DNA from: Ruminococcaceae bacterium UBA2656
Lineage (GTDB): Bacteria > Bacillota > Clostridia > Oscillospirales > Acutalibacteraceae
Direction of reading: 5' to 3'
DNA length: 23,075 nt
NCBI GenBank assembly: GCA_002359465.1
Contig: DENA01000010.1
Span: 1 to 23,075, forward strand
Within the stretch, counting starts at the first letter, position 1. Each line of letters starts with the position of its first letter. Both the position numbers and the translations under genes were made by a program. Below the pieces are notes generated by a model. That model was not told the origin of the DNA. It saw nothing but the letters and a program-made list of their open reading frames with translations, and ran no database searches. Positions 5,448 through 14,001 of this stretch are shown one piece after another.

Positions 5448-8400
5448 TTATATGGACTGCAAACCGAGGTTATAGCCACTGTTTGCGTTTACTTTGTTCG
5501 TGGATTTCGCTAAAACCTTATCATTTAAAATTACAGAAGTATCTTTTTCCTGAACTGCTTGAACAATCTGCTGTGCCATCGCATAAATTGCGGCAACCAC
5601 ATTATCGTTACTTTCATCAACCGTCTCGCGAATAATAGACTGTGGCGCGACAACTTCCGGGTTCGAACTTGCGTTCGGATATTCTCCTACACCGATAATG
5701 CTCGCGCCGCTGAATGCCCCGCCATTGGCGTACCAATCGATGTCCAAGGTAGGAACTCCCCCACCATATCCAAGCGCTTTAGCTGCCTTTGCAGCTAAAT
5801 TATCGTAATCCTTGATGCTTTCCCATCCAAAATTAAAGTGTGGAGTTGGAATGTGAATGGACGATATTCCTTTCACGAGCCCATTCATAGCATCTTTCCC
5901 AAGATTACTCCATTTTTCTGCTGTAAACCAAGGCTCTACATCTTCTTTCCACCACTTCACAGGTCCAAGAGAGTTCCACCATGTCTTTAATTCGTCCCAT
6001 TTCCCAGAAATGCTATCTTTGATCGGCTGAGCCAGTTCTTGCCACTTCTCTTTTGTGAACCACGGAGCAATATCCTTGTTCCACCACTCAGGAATGGATT
6101 TTTGAAAAAACGTTCTAACACCAGTCCAGCCGTCTTTAAACTTCTTTTGTGTGTCTTCCCAAAATACCGTCCACTTAGATTTTATATCCCCGGTGCTCCA
6201 GTCGACTTCTTTGGAAAGATCCCCGGCCTGCTTTTTCGCTTCATCAACTATTTTTGTGTGCTGCTCCGTAGCCTGCTTTATAGTATCATCTTTTGACTTT
6301 CCTGCAGCATCTCGAATTTGGTCGTACTGGTCTTTATTAATTGTTCCCACATCAAGCATTCGCTGAGCTTCCGTCAAAATCCCGCTATATTGATTGTTTG
6401 CATTTTTGATGGTTTCATCACGGGATTTTACGCTATTCTTTACAATTTCGGACGCTTCCTGCGCAGACAGAGCCGTATGATTATCTTTTAAGTTTTGGAA
6501 AATGAGGTTGCTTTCCGTTTGGCTCTCTGACAAATATTTAATTCCGGTGGTTTTCATTTTTTCTTCAATTTTGCTAATTTCATCATATTCGCCCTGCTTC
6601 AACCCGCGATGCTCGTCTTTTGCTTTTTGCATAATACTATTGATTTGCTTTTCCCCATCTGATACATTTTTCTGCATAGTATCATAATGAGTCTGATTTG
6701 CTTTAATAATTTCATTATAAGTTTTGCTATTTAGAACACCTTTCAGCGGATCAAGTTTTTTTAGCGCTTCATTTTTATCAGAATCGAGTTGATTAATAAT
6801 TGTATCAGTAATTTGTTTAACCTGAGACTTAACGTTTGAAACATCGGATTCAGTTACAACTTTACCAGACCATTTGACGGCCTTGATTGTCTGATCCAAC
6901 TTATCCATCGATTTGATAAACGGCTCGATTTTCTTTTTAGTTGCTTCCGAAATACCGTCACCAAAAAGGTTTACTTTCGGTATGGAATCAGAAGCCGCAT
7001 AACCGATACCTTGAATAGCCAGCACCGCCGCGCCTCCAATAATCGCAATCGCCCCAAAAACAGGAGCGCCAAGGGCAATTGCAACCGCTCCTATTGCGAT
7101 TACGACGACGGCGGCCGTGGAAGTCCAAAATTCTCCCGACAGTTCTTTGATACCAAGGCTTTTTGCGGCTCCTACTGCAAAATCTTCAATTTCTTTGCCT
7201 ATCCATTGAATTCCTGATCCAAGAACGTCAAGCCCGCGTCTGAAATTTTCACTATGCGTATAGGCAAACACAAACAATCCGGAAACAAGGGCCAAACCAG
7301 CAGCAATCTCGATAAACTGCCCCTTAAACTCTTTCAGCCCAGGAATCAAATCCATTAGGCCATTGAAAAGGCCGTTCGTGAGCTTCCAAGTCAAAAGCGC
7401 TGCGCCAATCGCAAGAGAATCTTTCAATATTTCAGCAATCAATGGCTTGTACTGTTCAAGTTTTTCTTTTATAGCATCAATATTATTACTCACCGCATCC
7501 GTCAGCGCATTGTATGACGGCAGATTGATTCCACTGAGAATATTCCCACCAGCTCCTGATTCAGAGCCGCTATCGCTATCTTTTTGTATGACATTCAGTT
7601 CATCAAATCCACTGATTAAATTATCCAGTTGCTTTTTTGATTTTTTTGCGTTATCTCCAATATTCCCCACCGCTGTGGAGGCATCATCTGCGCTACCTGT
7701 GATATTTTTCAGCGACGAATAATCGATCTTCGGCATTTTGAAGCCAACCAGAGAAGCTACAGAGCTTGCCATTTCTCCGATAATCTCCACAACGGCAATC
7801 GCCGGAGGAAGAATTGCATTCAGTGCAGGAATAAAAATGCTGCCGATCGCTCTCCCAGCGATTGTAAGCTGTGCTTGCAAAACACGCAATGCGTTAGCCG
7901 GGGTCTGAATTGTACGGGCCATATCTCCCTGCACTTGCGTGCTCTGCTTCATGATGGCGATATAGCGCAGTTCTGCCTTGTCTGCCTGTGTAAGGTCGTC
8001 GACCTTTTCCTTGAAGCCGAGATTATAAAGCTCCTGTTGCAACCTTGCGGAAGAGGTATCTATACCGAGTTGTCGGAGGGCACGGGACTGCCCCGTGATA
8101 CCGGATTCCAATTTTTCAAAGCTTGTTTGTGTGCTGATGTTATAGAAAGAGGCAAGGTCATAGCCCAACTGCGTCAGGTTTTTGGACATGGTTGTTGCCT
8201 GTTTATTGGCAATACCGAATGAGGTTCCCAATTCCTCAAATACGCCCATATATCGCATCGCTTCGCCGGAGTCAACACCAAGAACGTTTTGTAGCGACTG
8301 TGCGAGTTTTTCCCCGGACTGAGCGGATTTCCCCATGGCTACGTCAAACAGGTTCATGTTTTCGATATATCCGTTGATATTATTAATAAACCCGCCAAAA

Positions 8401-9290
8401 GTGTTCGCAATCTGCCGCAGAATGAAATACCATCCATAAAATTTCCCCATAGAGAAAAAGCTGTTTGACGAAGTACCCAGCCCGGACAACTTTTCTTTCG
8501 CGGAATTCAAAGAATCTTTCAGCTTATTCACAAATCCGGTTGCTCTGCTACTCCCTCTGGATACCTGATTCATTCCGTTTGCGGCCGTACTTCCGATGTC
8601 TCCCACGGCTTGCTTTAAACTTTCCACACTTGTTGCCGTCGATGATGGAAACCGTGTTGTGGTTCTATTCCATACAACCGGTTCTGCGTTTTGCGCGTGC
8701 TGCTTAGCCCAATAATTGTCGATAGCAGAATCTACGCTGTCCAACATTTCTTTTTCCTGTGCTGCCGCCTGCTGCGCGGAATCGGCTATCTGCTTATTCT
8801 TATCCGCAATGGCTTTCAAACCCTCCTGCGCCTTTGTAGAAGCGAGAGCAGACTTGTCTATTGTGGCCTGCGTTTTCGCAGCTTCTGCCTGCAATTTCAG
8901 TGCGTCCACAGTTGTGTTTCCGCCGCCAGACCGGGACAGTGTAGCCAGATCGGAAATAATTGTTTTCAGACCGGAATCCATGCCGCCGAGAGTTTTCAGT
9001 GAATCGGTCAGCGTTTTGATACTCCCGGAAATTCGGTCAGTACGGGCGTCGTTCAGCTTGTTTATGCTATTGGCAAGAGAGGATACAATACCCGACTGAC
9101 TTTTCATACCAGAAAGTACAGAAGTCAGTTTTTGAATAGAAGCGGCAATCCCGGTCAACCCGCCGACACCGCCGCCTGTAACTATTTTAAGCTTTTCAAT
9201 AGAGGCGATCAGTTTATCCATGCCGGAAGAGCTTTGTTTTACTCCGGCATTGATTTCAATATTTAATTGGTCAATGGTCTGTTCCGCCAT
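5448..9290 (-). CDS. Tape measure protein
   Basis: A 1280-aa protein, the longest gene in the window, following the two tail-chaperone-like ORFs: the standard place and size of a siphophage tape measure, which sets tail length and helps DNA entry. Seen in the sequence: an N-terminal helical, Ser/Lys/Ile-rich region; long coiled-coil stretches; a hydrophobic middle with several potential membrane-spanning segments (for example AVVVIAIGAVAIALGAPVFG); an AT-rich coiled-coil region; and a C-terminal tandem repeat of aromatic segments (WWNKDIAPWFTKEKW, then WWKEDVEPWFTAEKW). The ATG has SD TGGAGGCG and overlaps the upstream ORF by 20 nt. It ends convergently with the rightward accessory block. No lytic transglycosylase or peptidase motif was recognised. 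Confidence 0.95.
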   Translation of the reverse strand: MAEQTIDQLNIEINAGVKQSSSGMDKLIASIEKLKIVTGGGVGGLTGIAASIQKLTSVLSGMKSQSGIVSSLANSINKLNDARTDRISGSIKTLTDSLKTLGGMDSGLKTIISDLATLSRSGGGNTTVDALKLQAEAAKTQATIDKSALASTKAQEGLKAIADKNKQIADSAQQAAAQEKEMLDSVDSAIDNYWAKQHAQNAEPVVWNRTTTRFPSSTATSVESLKQAVGDIGSTAANGMNQVSRGSSRATGFVNKLKDSLNSAKEKLSGLGTSSNSFFSMGKFYGWYFILRQIANTFGGFINNINGYIENMNLFDVAMGKSAQSGEKLAQSLQNVLGVDSGEAMRYMGVFEELGTSFGIANKQATTMSKNLTQLGYDLASFYNISTQTSFEKLESGITGQSRALRQLGIDTSSARLQQELYNLGFKEKVDDLTQADKAELRYIAIMKQSTQVQGDMARTIQTPANALRVLQAQLTIAGRAIGSIFIPALNAILPPAIAVVEIIGEMASSVASLVGFKMPKIDYSSLKNITGSADDASTAVGNIGDNAKKSKKQLDNLISGFDELNVIQKDSDSGSESGAGGNILSGINLPSYNALTDAVSNNIDAIKEKLEQYKPLIAEILKDSLAIGAALLTWKLTNGLFNGLMDLIPGLKEFKGQFIEIAAGLALVSGLFVFAYTHSENFRRGLDVLGSGIQWIGKEIEDFAVGAAKSLGIKELSGEFWTSTAAVVVIAIGAVAIALGAPVFGAIAIIGGAAVLAIQGIGYAASDSIPKVNLFGDGISEATKKKIEPFIKSMDKLDQTIKAVKWSGKVVTESDVSNVKSQVKQITDTIINQLDSDKNEALKKLDPLKGVLNSKTYNEIIKANQTHYDTMQKNVSDGEKQINSIMQKAKDEHRGLKQGEYDEISKIEEKMKTTGIKYLSESQTESNLIFQNLKDNHTALSAQEASEIVKNSVKSRDETIKNANNQYSGILTEAQRMLDVGTINKDQYDQIRDAAGKSKDDTIKQATEQHTKIVDEAKKQAGDLSKEVDWSTGDIKSKWTVFWEDTQKKFKDGWTGVRTFFQKSIPEWWNKDIAPWFTKEKWQELAQPIKDSISGKWDELKTWWNSLGPVKWWKEDVEPWFTAEKWSNLGKDAMNGLVKGISSIHIPTPHFNFGWESIKDYDNLAAKAAKALGYGGGVPTLDIDWYANGGAFSGASIIGVGEYPNASSNPEVVAPQSIIRETVDESNDNVVAAIYAMAQQIVQAVQEKDTSVILNDKVLAKSTNKVNANSGYNLGLQSI

Positions 9291-9603
9291 GAAAATTCGC
9301 CTCCATTAGTTTTTGTTGGAATTCAATAGCCTGCCGTTCCTGAATTTGTCGCATCTGTTCATTGTGCTCCGCAATCATATCTTCCATCTGCTGCCGCCTT
9401 TCCTCCTGTTCCGGAGTAAGTGGGACAATCGGACGATCTGGATATACTGCTTTGCTATGTGGAGCACACGCCGCAATCGCACGGGTAATGTATGCACCAT
9501 GGAGCCATGCGACGCGGTTTGTTTCTTCCTGCCGCTTATAATAAGCAGCCCGGTATTGTAAATAGGCGCTTATTGGCCCATGCCAAAACAGTTCGTAAGG
9601 CAT
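9271..9603 (-). CDS. Tail assembly chaperone, second ORF (possible frameshift product)
   Basis: 110 aa from ATG 9603. It contains the pattern common in the second tail-chaperone ORF (GT part) of Firmicute siphophages: MPYELFWHGPISAYLQYRAA, then RQEETNRVAWLHGAYITRAI and a charged Gln/Glu-rich coiled coil. The frame is open upstream of the ATG, right through the 3' end of the preceding ORF in the -1 frame, and that extra stretch (for example LTDSREFGQILSDRC) looks protein-like. The ATG has no convincing SD. It therefore may be made by -1 frameshifting as a fusion to the first ORF, as in lambda G/GT, but no canonical slippery heptamer was found in the overlap. The end overlaps the tape measure start by 20 nt. 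Confidence 0.75.
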   Translation of the reverse strand: MPYELFWHGPISAYLQYRAAYYKRQEETNRVAWLHGAYITRAIAACAPHSKAVYPDRPIVPLTPEQEERRQQMEDMIAEHNEQMRQIQERQAIEFQQKLMEANFHGGTDH

Positions 9604-9665
9604 TCCCCAACTAAGCGCCTTTGCGCAACGATCACTTAAAATCTGCCCGAATTCCCGGCTGTCAG

Positions 9666-10037
9666 TTAGCCTTTCGGTACTTTGACCTCCAGACTCGGAA
9701 GGGCTGTAAATTTCTTCTTCTCCTTGCCCTTCCGGTCCTTCGAGGTAAAAAGCATGGAATACGCTCTTACAAATTCATCCGTAATTTCGGAAAATGCGTT
9801 GGGGCCGTAATCCTCATCCTTCACAACAGCCTCGAAAAACTCACGTGCTTTCTGTCGGGTTGTGAACGGATGGTTTTTCTGGATGGACCAGAAAAAGCAT
9901 TCAAAAGCAAAATCGACCGGCTTATCGGAAAGAGCGAGAACGCCAGCACTCTGACACTTCAAAAGCGTATCCGCATCGAACTCAGAAATATAGTCGTGTC
10001 CACCATAGGAAACGGGAATTTTCTGAAAATCATTCAT
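9666..10037 (-). CDS. Tail assembly chaperone, first ORF (gpG-like)
   Basis: A 123-aa protein between the tail tube and tape measure genes, the fixed position of the gpG-type chaperone that coats the tape measure during tail assembly. It begins MNDFQKIPVSYGGHDYISEF and is helical after that, with ALSDKPVDFAFECFFWSI typical of the acidic/aromatic helices of this group. The last 25 residues are Lys-rich (DRKGKEKKK). SD GGAAG precedes the ATG. The following ORF lies in the -1 frame with a 62-nt gap from this stop to its first ATG, and its reading frame is open across this gene's end. Confidence 0.8.
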   Translation of the reverse strand: MNDFQKIPVSYGGHDYISEFDADTLLKCQSAGVLALSDKPVDFAFECFFWSIQKNHPFTTRQKAREFFEAVVKDEDYGPNAFSEITDEFVRAYSMLFTSKDRKGKEKKKFTALPSLEVKVPKG

Positions 10038-10055
10038 TGCAATAACTTCCTTTCA

Positions 10056-10087
10056 TAATGAGCGGGACTGATTAAAGCCCCGCATTA
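10056..10087. other. Imperfect hairpin between tail tube and chaperone genes
   Basis: TAATGAGCGGG and CCCGCATTA form a bulged stem directly after the tail tube stop codon. No U-run follows on the minus strand, so it is not a good terminator. It may stabilise the abundant tube mRNA or reduce expression of the chaperone. Confidence 0.4.
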
Positions 10088-10092
10088 TTTAA

Positions 10093-10545
10093 TTAACCAG
10101 CAACGATTGCCGCCTTAACCGGGTCTGCCTGCGGATATACCGGCCAATCGACTTCATCCAGTGCGCCCAGTTCACCGCTCGGCGTTGCCAGTTCGTCCAC
10201 GGTCTTTGCCGGGAACGTAACCGTGTAGCCACGCTTTGGATATGTAACGCGCATCCAGAAAGAGCCTTTCGCTGCAGCGTTCTGGTCTGTCACCATTGCC
10301 GTATGTGCCGTCAGGAACGCCGCATCTGGGGCGACTTTGAAAGTATAGGCTTCCGCTTTTGCTACGCCCGGAATAGACGAAGAGCGACTGTTCGTGACAA
10401 CGCTCGTGTCGACCACTTCAGGCGTTGGGAACAGGTTCGGAATGGAGCGAACCGCATTCTCAATCTTCACCCATCCAGTAGTTGTCGGGGCAGTCGCCGC
10501 ATAAGGTGCATACTCCACAACAAAACTTTTGATAACTTCAGCCAT
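10093..10545 (-). CDS. Major tail tube protein
   Basis: A 150-aa protein, beta-rich and beginning MAEVIKSFVVEYAPYAATAP. It lies between the tail completion gene and the chaperones, where the tail tube protein is always found in this module. It includes the segment SIPNLFPTPEVVDTS with a Thr/Ser-rich loop, and GSFWMRVTYPKRGYTVTFPA, patterns of the phage tube fold (a gpV/Hcp-like beta sandwich that stacks in hexamers). SD AAGGGGGAA lies 8 nt ahead of the ATG, one of the strongest in the operon, as expected for an abundant structural protein. It is followed by a hairpin. Assignment rests on position, length and pattern. Confidence 0.8.
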   Translation of the reverse strand: MAEVIKSFVVEYAPYAATAPTTTGWVKIENAVRSIPNLFPTPEVVDTSVVTNSRSSSIPGVAKAEAYTFKVAPDAAFLTAHTAMVTDQNAAAKGSFWMRVTYPKRGYTVTFPAKTVDELATPSGELGALDEVDWPVYPQADPVKAAIVAG

Positions 10546-10558
10546 TGTAAATTCCCCC

Positions 10559-10984
10559 TTATTTATTAATTGTTCTAAAAACTGTGTTCGTTCGGGTATC
10601 GATGTATACGTAATAGTTTGCAGCGGCCCGATAAATCGTTGAATCCGAATACGGCGCCGCCTGAATCGGCCCGACCATAGTAAGGCCGAATTGCTGATTT
10701 AAAAGCGCGTCCGCTTCCATGATTAATTGAACAGCCACATCGTGCTTTGGCGTCGCAACTCCTTGAACTGCGGTGTCTTTTGCGTAGGATTCCAGCGTGA
10801 GAACGTTCCGCACCACACAAGGCATACCGTCAATATAGGCCCCATCATTGCTCGGAAGTTCGTCCAGCGCGAGTAAAGGGCAAGTCGGGGAAGCAACGGA
10901 ATAGGCAGCTTTTACGGTCACTTTTGGAATTGTGAACGTATGGGCTTTTAGAGATTCAATAATATCAGAGCCTATTAAAATCAT
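10559..10984 (-). CDS. Tail completion / tail terminator-like protein
   Basis: 141 aa. The start overlaps the gp10-like gene stop by 4 nt (ATGA), a coupled arrangement. The region KDTAVQGVATPKHDVAVQLI, followed by SDSTIYRAAANYYVYIDTRT at the end, resembles the small tail-terminator proteins (lambda gpU / SPP1 gp17 type) that cap the tail and join it to the head. The order gp10-like, this gene, tail tube matches that module. No catalytic motif is expected. The assignment is by position and general pattern. Confidence 0.65.
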   Translation of the reverse strand: MILIGSDIIESLKAHTFTIPKVTVKAAYSVASPTCPLLALDELPSNDGAYIDGMPCVVRNVLTLESYAKDTAVQGVATPKHDVAVQLIMEADALLNQQFGLTMVGPIQAAPYSDSTIYRAAANYYVYIDTRTNTVFRTINK

Positions 10985-11481
10985 TTCAACGCTTCCTTTG
11001 CTACCGGGACAATATTATCCCGCATGGTAAGGGCCGCCCGGAAAACTTGCTTCTGTGCCGGCAGACCGTCAGTGATTCGCCAATGCCCTCGCAACCTGTC
11101 ATAATAGTGCCACATCATCTTTCCGTTCTTCATCTTGCGGATGTTCTTACCGGAGCCATAGCGCCAACCAGCAGTTTGATATTCTGGATGTTTAGATGCC
11201 TCGCCTTGTTCACCTGTGCCGTATTCGAGAAAAGCAATCTGGTCGCCGGATTGCGATACCGTAGCATGCGAGCCACTAATATCCGCAGATACCGTTCCGG
11301 GAGCATTGCCATCTGGGTCTGTGATTCCGGCAATGTTTTTCCGAATAGCATCAGCCCCGATTTCAGCCAGCCGCGCTGTAATTTTTTCCGGGGCGGCGTT
11401 TACTTTGTCACGGTAGGATTTCACATCGGAAAGGAGTTTGTCGAGAGAAGCGACGGAGAGGTCAGCGGTGAACGTCGGCAT
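10981..11481 (-). CDS. HK97 gp10-like head-tail joining protein
   Basis: 166 aa from ATG 11481 (MPTFTADLSVASLDKLLSDV). I prefer this start to the ATG at 11514, which has no SD; here ACGGTGAT precedes it and it overlaps the upstream gene by 20 nt. The first 60 residues are helical with KITARLAEIGADAIRKNIAG. Then comes the hallmark FLEYGTGEQGEASKHPEY, with a Trp/Tyr-rich loop (GWRYGSGKNIRK, KMMWHYYDRL) and a final helix. FxEYGT followed by HPxxxA/GR is the signature of the HK97 gp10 family, involved in head-tail joining or tail completion. Confidence 0.85.
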   Translation of the reverse strand: MPTFTADLSVASLDKLLSDVKSYRDKVNAAPEKITARLAEIGADAIRKNIAGITDPDGNAPGTVSADISGSHATVSQSGDQIAFLEYGTGEQGEASKHPEYQTAGWRYGSGKNIRKMKNGKMMWHYYDRLRGHWRITDGLPAQKQVFRAALTMRDNIVPVAKEALK

Positions 11482-11665
11482 CGAAATCACCGTTAACGTC
11501 GATTTTGTGAGCATAACATTTCAAGCGAATAAATGACAATTTTCCGGATCCTCCCTCAAAATCAGCAGACACAACACAGTCTGAAATATCCGTTCCATTC
11601 AATAGGACACGAATTTTCACATGGCCGTCTTTGTCTTTCTCAGAAATATAATCCACCTTTGTCAT
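11462..11665 (-). CDS. Small head-tail region protein, 67 aa
   Basis: ATG at 11665 overlaps the preceding stop by 4 nt (ATGA), with SD GGAAAGGATGG. A longer frame to 11794 lies wholly inside the upstream gene and is rejected. The protein (starting MTKVDYISEKDKDGHVKIRV) is beta-rich with ISDCVVSADFEGGSGKLSFI. It is small and has no recognised motif. In many Firmicute siphophages a comparable small ORF lies between the head closure protein and the gp10-like protein. Structural or assembly role inferred from position. Confidence 0.65.
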   Translation of the reverse strand: MTKVDYISEKDKDGHVKIRVLLNGTDISDCVVSADFEGGSGKLSFIRLKCYAHKIDVNGDFDADVHR

Positions 11666-12018
11666 GCCGTACTCGCCATCCTTTCCAAAATAATCTCCGT
11701 AACTGCCGTGCCGGGTAAAACCGATGAAACCCGATAATCCGCGTCCGTACAGAGTGGGTCTGCCGTTTTCGGCGGCTTCACATACACATAGCACCGGTCG
11801 CCCTCCGTATAGGTATCACCACCGATAGGCATCTTCGCAATAAGATTCTTGCTGTTTACCTCGCCGATGGTTTCCAACATCATTTCGCCGCTGAGCGACT
11901 TGTAATTAAGATACCGGAGGACTGCCGGAGCAAAGGTTTCCATACCATCAACATAATCCGTATCCGCAGGAGTCAGACGGCGGCAGTAATAGAGTGGCTT
12001 TTTGTTGCGTTCAAGCAT
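11662..12018 (-). CDS. Head closure / head-tail adaptor-like protein
   Basis: 118 aa, beginning MLERNKKPLYYCRRLTPADT. The ATG shares one base with the upstream stop (TAATG), a coupled start. It is beta-rich: the middle and end carry GDRCYVYVKPPKTADP and TEIILERMASTA, in the style of the head-closure or stopper proteins (SPP1 gp16-like) that follow the gp6/gp15-type connector. It lacks obvious Zn or catalytic residues. Assigned by operon position between the connector and gp10-like genes. Confidence 0.65.
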   Translation of the reverse strand: MLERNKKPLYYCRRLTPADTDYVDGMETFAPAVLRYLNYKSLSGEMMLETIGEVNSKNLIAKMPIGGDTYTEGDRCYVYVKPPKTADPLCTDADYRVSSVLPGTAVTEIILERMASTA

Positions 12019-12320
12019 TACCTCACCACCCCAATTCTCGGAACGACCGACCGAAGCCAGTCAGGAACTTCCTGCCATGTGATGGATACGCCATTTTCTC
12101 CCACAGACTGTGCGCCCTCTGCGCCAATACGGCTTAACCAGTAGACCGCCCCTTCCGTCTGATTCACCAGATATTCATTACCCAGTGAATCAGAACCGGA
12201 GCGCTTCAAAATCTCACTTTCGGCATAGGACAAGGCATAGTTGAGCAGTTCATCATTATCCTTATACCGTGCCAAATCGGTGCCGGTAATCAGCATTTTC
12301 AGAATGTCTAACTGTGCCAT
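12018..12320 (-). CDS. Head-tail connector (gp6/gp15-like adaptor)
   Basis: 100 aa, almost wholly helical: MAQLDILKMLITGTDLARYK, then LLNYALSYAESEILKRSG and a loop ending VPDWLRSVVPRIGVVR. The pattern of an N-terminal helical pair with ALSYAESEILKR is typical of the small DNA-packaging connector proteins that bind under the portal. It follows the major capsid gene directly and has a strong SD (AAGGAGGGTAGGAC). It couples to the next gene through TAATG. Confidence 0.75.
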   Translation of the reverse strand: MAQLDILKMLITGTDLARYKDNDELLNYALSYAESEILKRSGSDSLGNEYLVNQTEGAVYWLSRIGAEGAQSVGENGVSITWQEVPDWLRSVVPRIGVVR

Positions 12321-12332
12321 GTCCTACCCTCC

Positions 12333-13643
12333 TTATACTTTCGCGGTTACGGTTGCAATGCCAGCCTTTTTCGCTTTGTTGTCAGCGTCAACTTCCACAA
12401 CAATGATCTTGTTCCCGGTCACCGCCGCAATATCGTCCGCGCCATTCCAGTTGCTATACCCGCCGGAAATCAGCTGATTGTAAACCGGCATCGACACATT
12501 GGCACCGGTTTTAATCTTATAGCTGTTACCGGAAGTCAGCGCGGGAGCTACCGTAATTTTCGTGTCTCCGGAAACAGTACCAGCAGCAGATGTAACCGTC
12601 AGGCTGCCAAGTTCCTCATGCGATACTGTGGCAATAAACAGCCCCTGATTGTCAGGCAGAACCGGAATAAACAGACCGGACGCTTTTGTCCATGTGGCTA
12701 CCGGGTCCGGCGTGGCCCACTGTGCAATTGTGATAAACTGCTTCGCAGACTTCGCGGTCCAAGGACCCGCAGCATTTTCTTCCGGAGTTACACCCCACAA
12801 GCCGGTGCCAACCGCGCCGTTTACGCCTACACTATAGAGGACAAATGTATTCTGCTTGAAATATCTCTCCGTGCCATGAGAGCCATCGGCCTTTTCATAA
12901 GCGTAAACCGCATCGTTTACGGTAATGGAGAACTGATAGTTTTCCATCATCAACGCGTTGATCTGCGTCAGCGTCGGCATCACACCCTGCATGTAAACGC
13001 CGCCGATTGCTTTCTGAATCGCGGTATTTTTCCGCATCTTCATCAGGATAGCAGAAGACGTTTTCGCGCGCGTCGGATTCTTGCCAATGCTGTGCGCGTA
13101 GTCCATCATACCCTGAATGTCGCCGAGAATATCGTGAGCCGGGTCGTCCCAATCAAGATTGAAATAGTTGTCCGCGGGCACGCCGTAATCGACGACCATA
13201 TCCAGGTGATTTTCCTTGACGGTCATTTTTCCAGTTGCAAGCAGTTCCATTTTGGCAACTTCGGTACGGGTCTTGACGCTTTCGGACAGGCGGCCCATGT
13301 CATTGAAGATATACCGGAGCAGAGAGTCAGTTCCTGCAACGCCCTTGTCTTTCAAAAGCTGCACCCGTTCAGACTGATTGATCTTCTCTTTAATAAGGAA
13401 CTTCTCAACCGTGGTCTTTAACGGAACCGGCCTGCTGCCGATAAGTGCTTCGGAGTCCAGAGCATGGACAAAAGCCGCCGTCGGAAGCTGCGGAGAATCA
13501 GCCAGACGGTAATACTCAGCTTCCAGATACTGCGTTTTAATGTCGGGAAACTCTCGGTCGCCGTCGTAGTTCCGCACAATATTGAAATTCTGCGAAAAGT
13601 CAAGCCTGTCTTTGTCAGTCAGTGCTGTTAGAATATCAGGCAT
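12333..13643 (-). CDS. Major capsid protein, lambda E family, with C-terminal extension
   Basis: 436 aa. The first about 330 residues match the lambda gpE-type HK97-fold capsid: N-terminal LTALTDKDRLDFSQNF, the middle DYGVPADNYFNLDWDDPAHD and AHSIGKNPTRAKTSSAILMK, and a run ending TPDPVATWTKASGLFIPVLP. These are close to the features of phage major capsid protein E (MCP_E). The last about 95 residues (from ATVSHEELGS) are Thr/Ser/Gly-rich and beta-like, resembling a small Ig-like surface domain, and lie beyond the usual E fold. SD GGGATGGTGAG precedes the ATG. The gene follows a decoration-protein gene, as in lambda (D then E). No separate protease gene was seen. Confidence 0.9.
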   Translation of the reverse strand: MPDILTALTDKDRLDFSQNFNIVRNYDGDREFPDIKTQYLEAEYYRLADSPQLPTAAFVHALDSEALIGSRPVPLKTTVEKFLIKEKINQSERVQLLKDKGVAGTDSLLRYIFNDMGRLSESVKTRTEVAKMELLATGKMTVKENHLDMVVDYGVPADNYFNLDWDDPAHDILGDIQGMMDYAHSIGKNPTRAKTSSAILMKMRKNTAIQKAIGGVYMQGVMPTLTQINALMMENYQFSITVNDAVYAYEKADGSHGTERYFKQNTFVLYSVGVNGAVGTGLWGVTPEENAAGPWTAKSAKQFITIAQWATPDPVATWTKASGLFIPVLPDNQGLFIATVSHEELGSLTVTSAAGTVSGDTKITVAPALTSGNSYKIKTGANVSMPVYNQLISGGYSNWNGADDIAAVTGNKIIVVEVDADNKAKKAGIATVTAKV

Positions 13644-13644
13644 C

Positions 13645-13980
13645 TTATCTCACCATCCCTTCTGCGGTTTCAAAATTCAGATTTTTCATTGCCGTCTTGG
13701 CGGCCGCGACCGGTGCAACAGGCAGTCTATTTTCATAAAGATACCCCGCTACAATCACAGCGCCCTCATGGTCACCGTGCGTCACGTCGACCGGCTCGAA
13801 CAGAACTCCCTCTGCTGTACTGCCATTTACCGGGAAAACCGTACCGGCAGGAACAATTTTCTTGCAACCATCCTGTATGCCCATGCTTTCCGGAATCTGC
13901 CGTGTTACTGTACGCATCCCTACTTCCGAAGCAAGAAACTGCGGCATTTTGCTGTATGTTTCCGTGTAAATGTGGCTCAC
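13645..13980 (-). CDS. Head decoration protein (lambda D-like)
   Basis: 111 aa, started by GTG at 13980 with SD GAGGGAGGG. It contains VPAGTVFPVNGSTAEGVLFE, then PVDVTHGDHEGAVIVAGYLY and NRLP, the pattern of head-stabilising or decoration proteins that cement the lambda-E-type capsid lattice. It lies next to the major capsid gene with 1 nt between them, and after the scaffold, as expected. The Ala-rich C-terminus is unremarkable. Good assignment by position and pattern. Confidence 0.8.
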   Translation of the reverse strand: MSHIYTETYSKMPQFLASEVGMRTVTRQIPESMGIQDGCKKIVPAGTVFPVNGSTAEGVLFEPVDVTHGDHEGAVIVAGYLYENRLPVAPVAAAKTAMKNLNFETAEGMVR

Positions 13981-14001
13981 TCAAAGCCCTCCCTCTAAAA
14001 A

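Noticed and set aside
10056..10087. Hairpin after the tail tube gene as a cassette copy
   Set aside because: It has ATGAG on the opposite strand but no promoter ahead of it and no U-run; the resemblance is judged accidental.
12618..13421. 267-aa plus-strand frame inside the capsid gene
   Set aside because: It is antisense to a clearly coding capsid gene, has no SD and is Arg/His/Cys-rich as expected of an antisense shadow.
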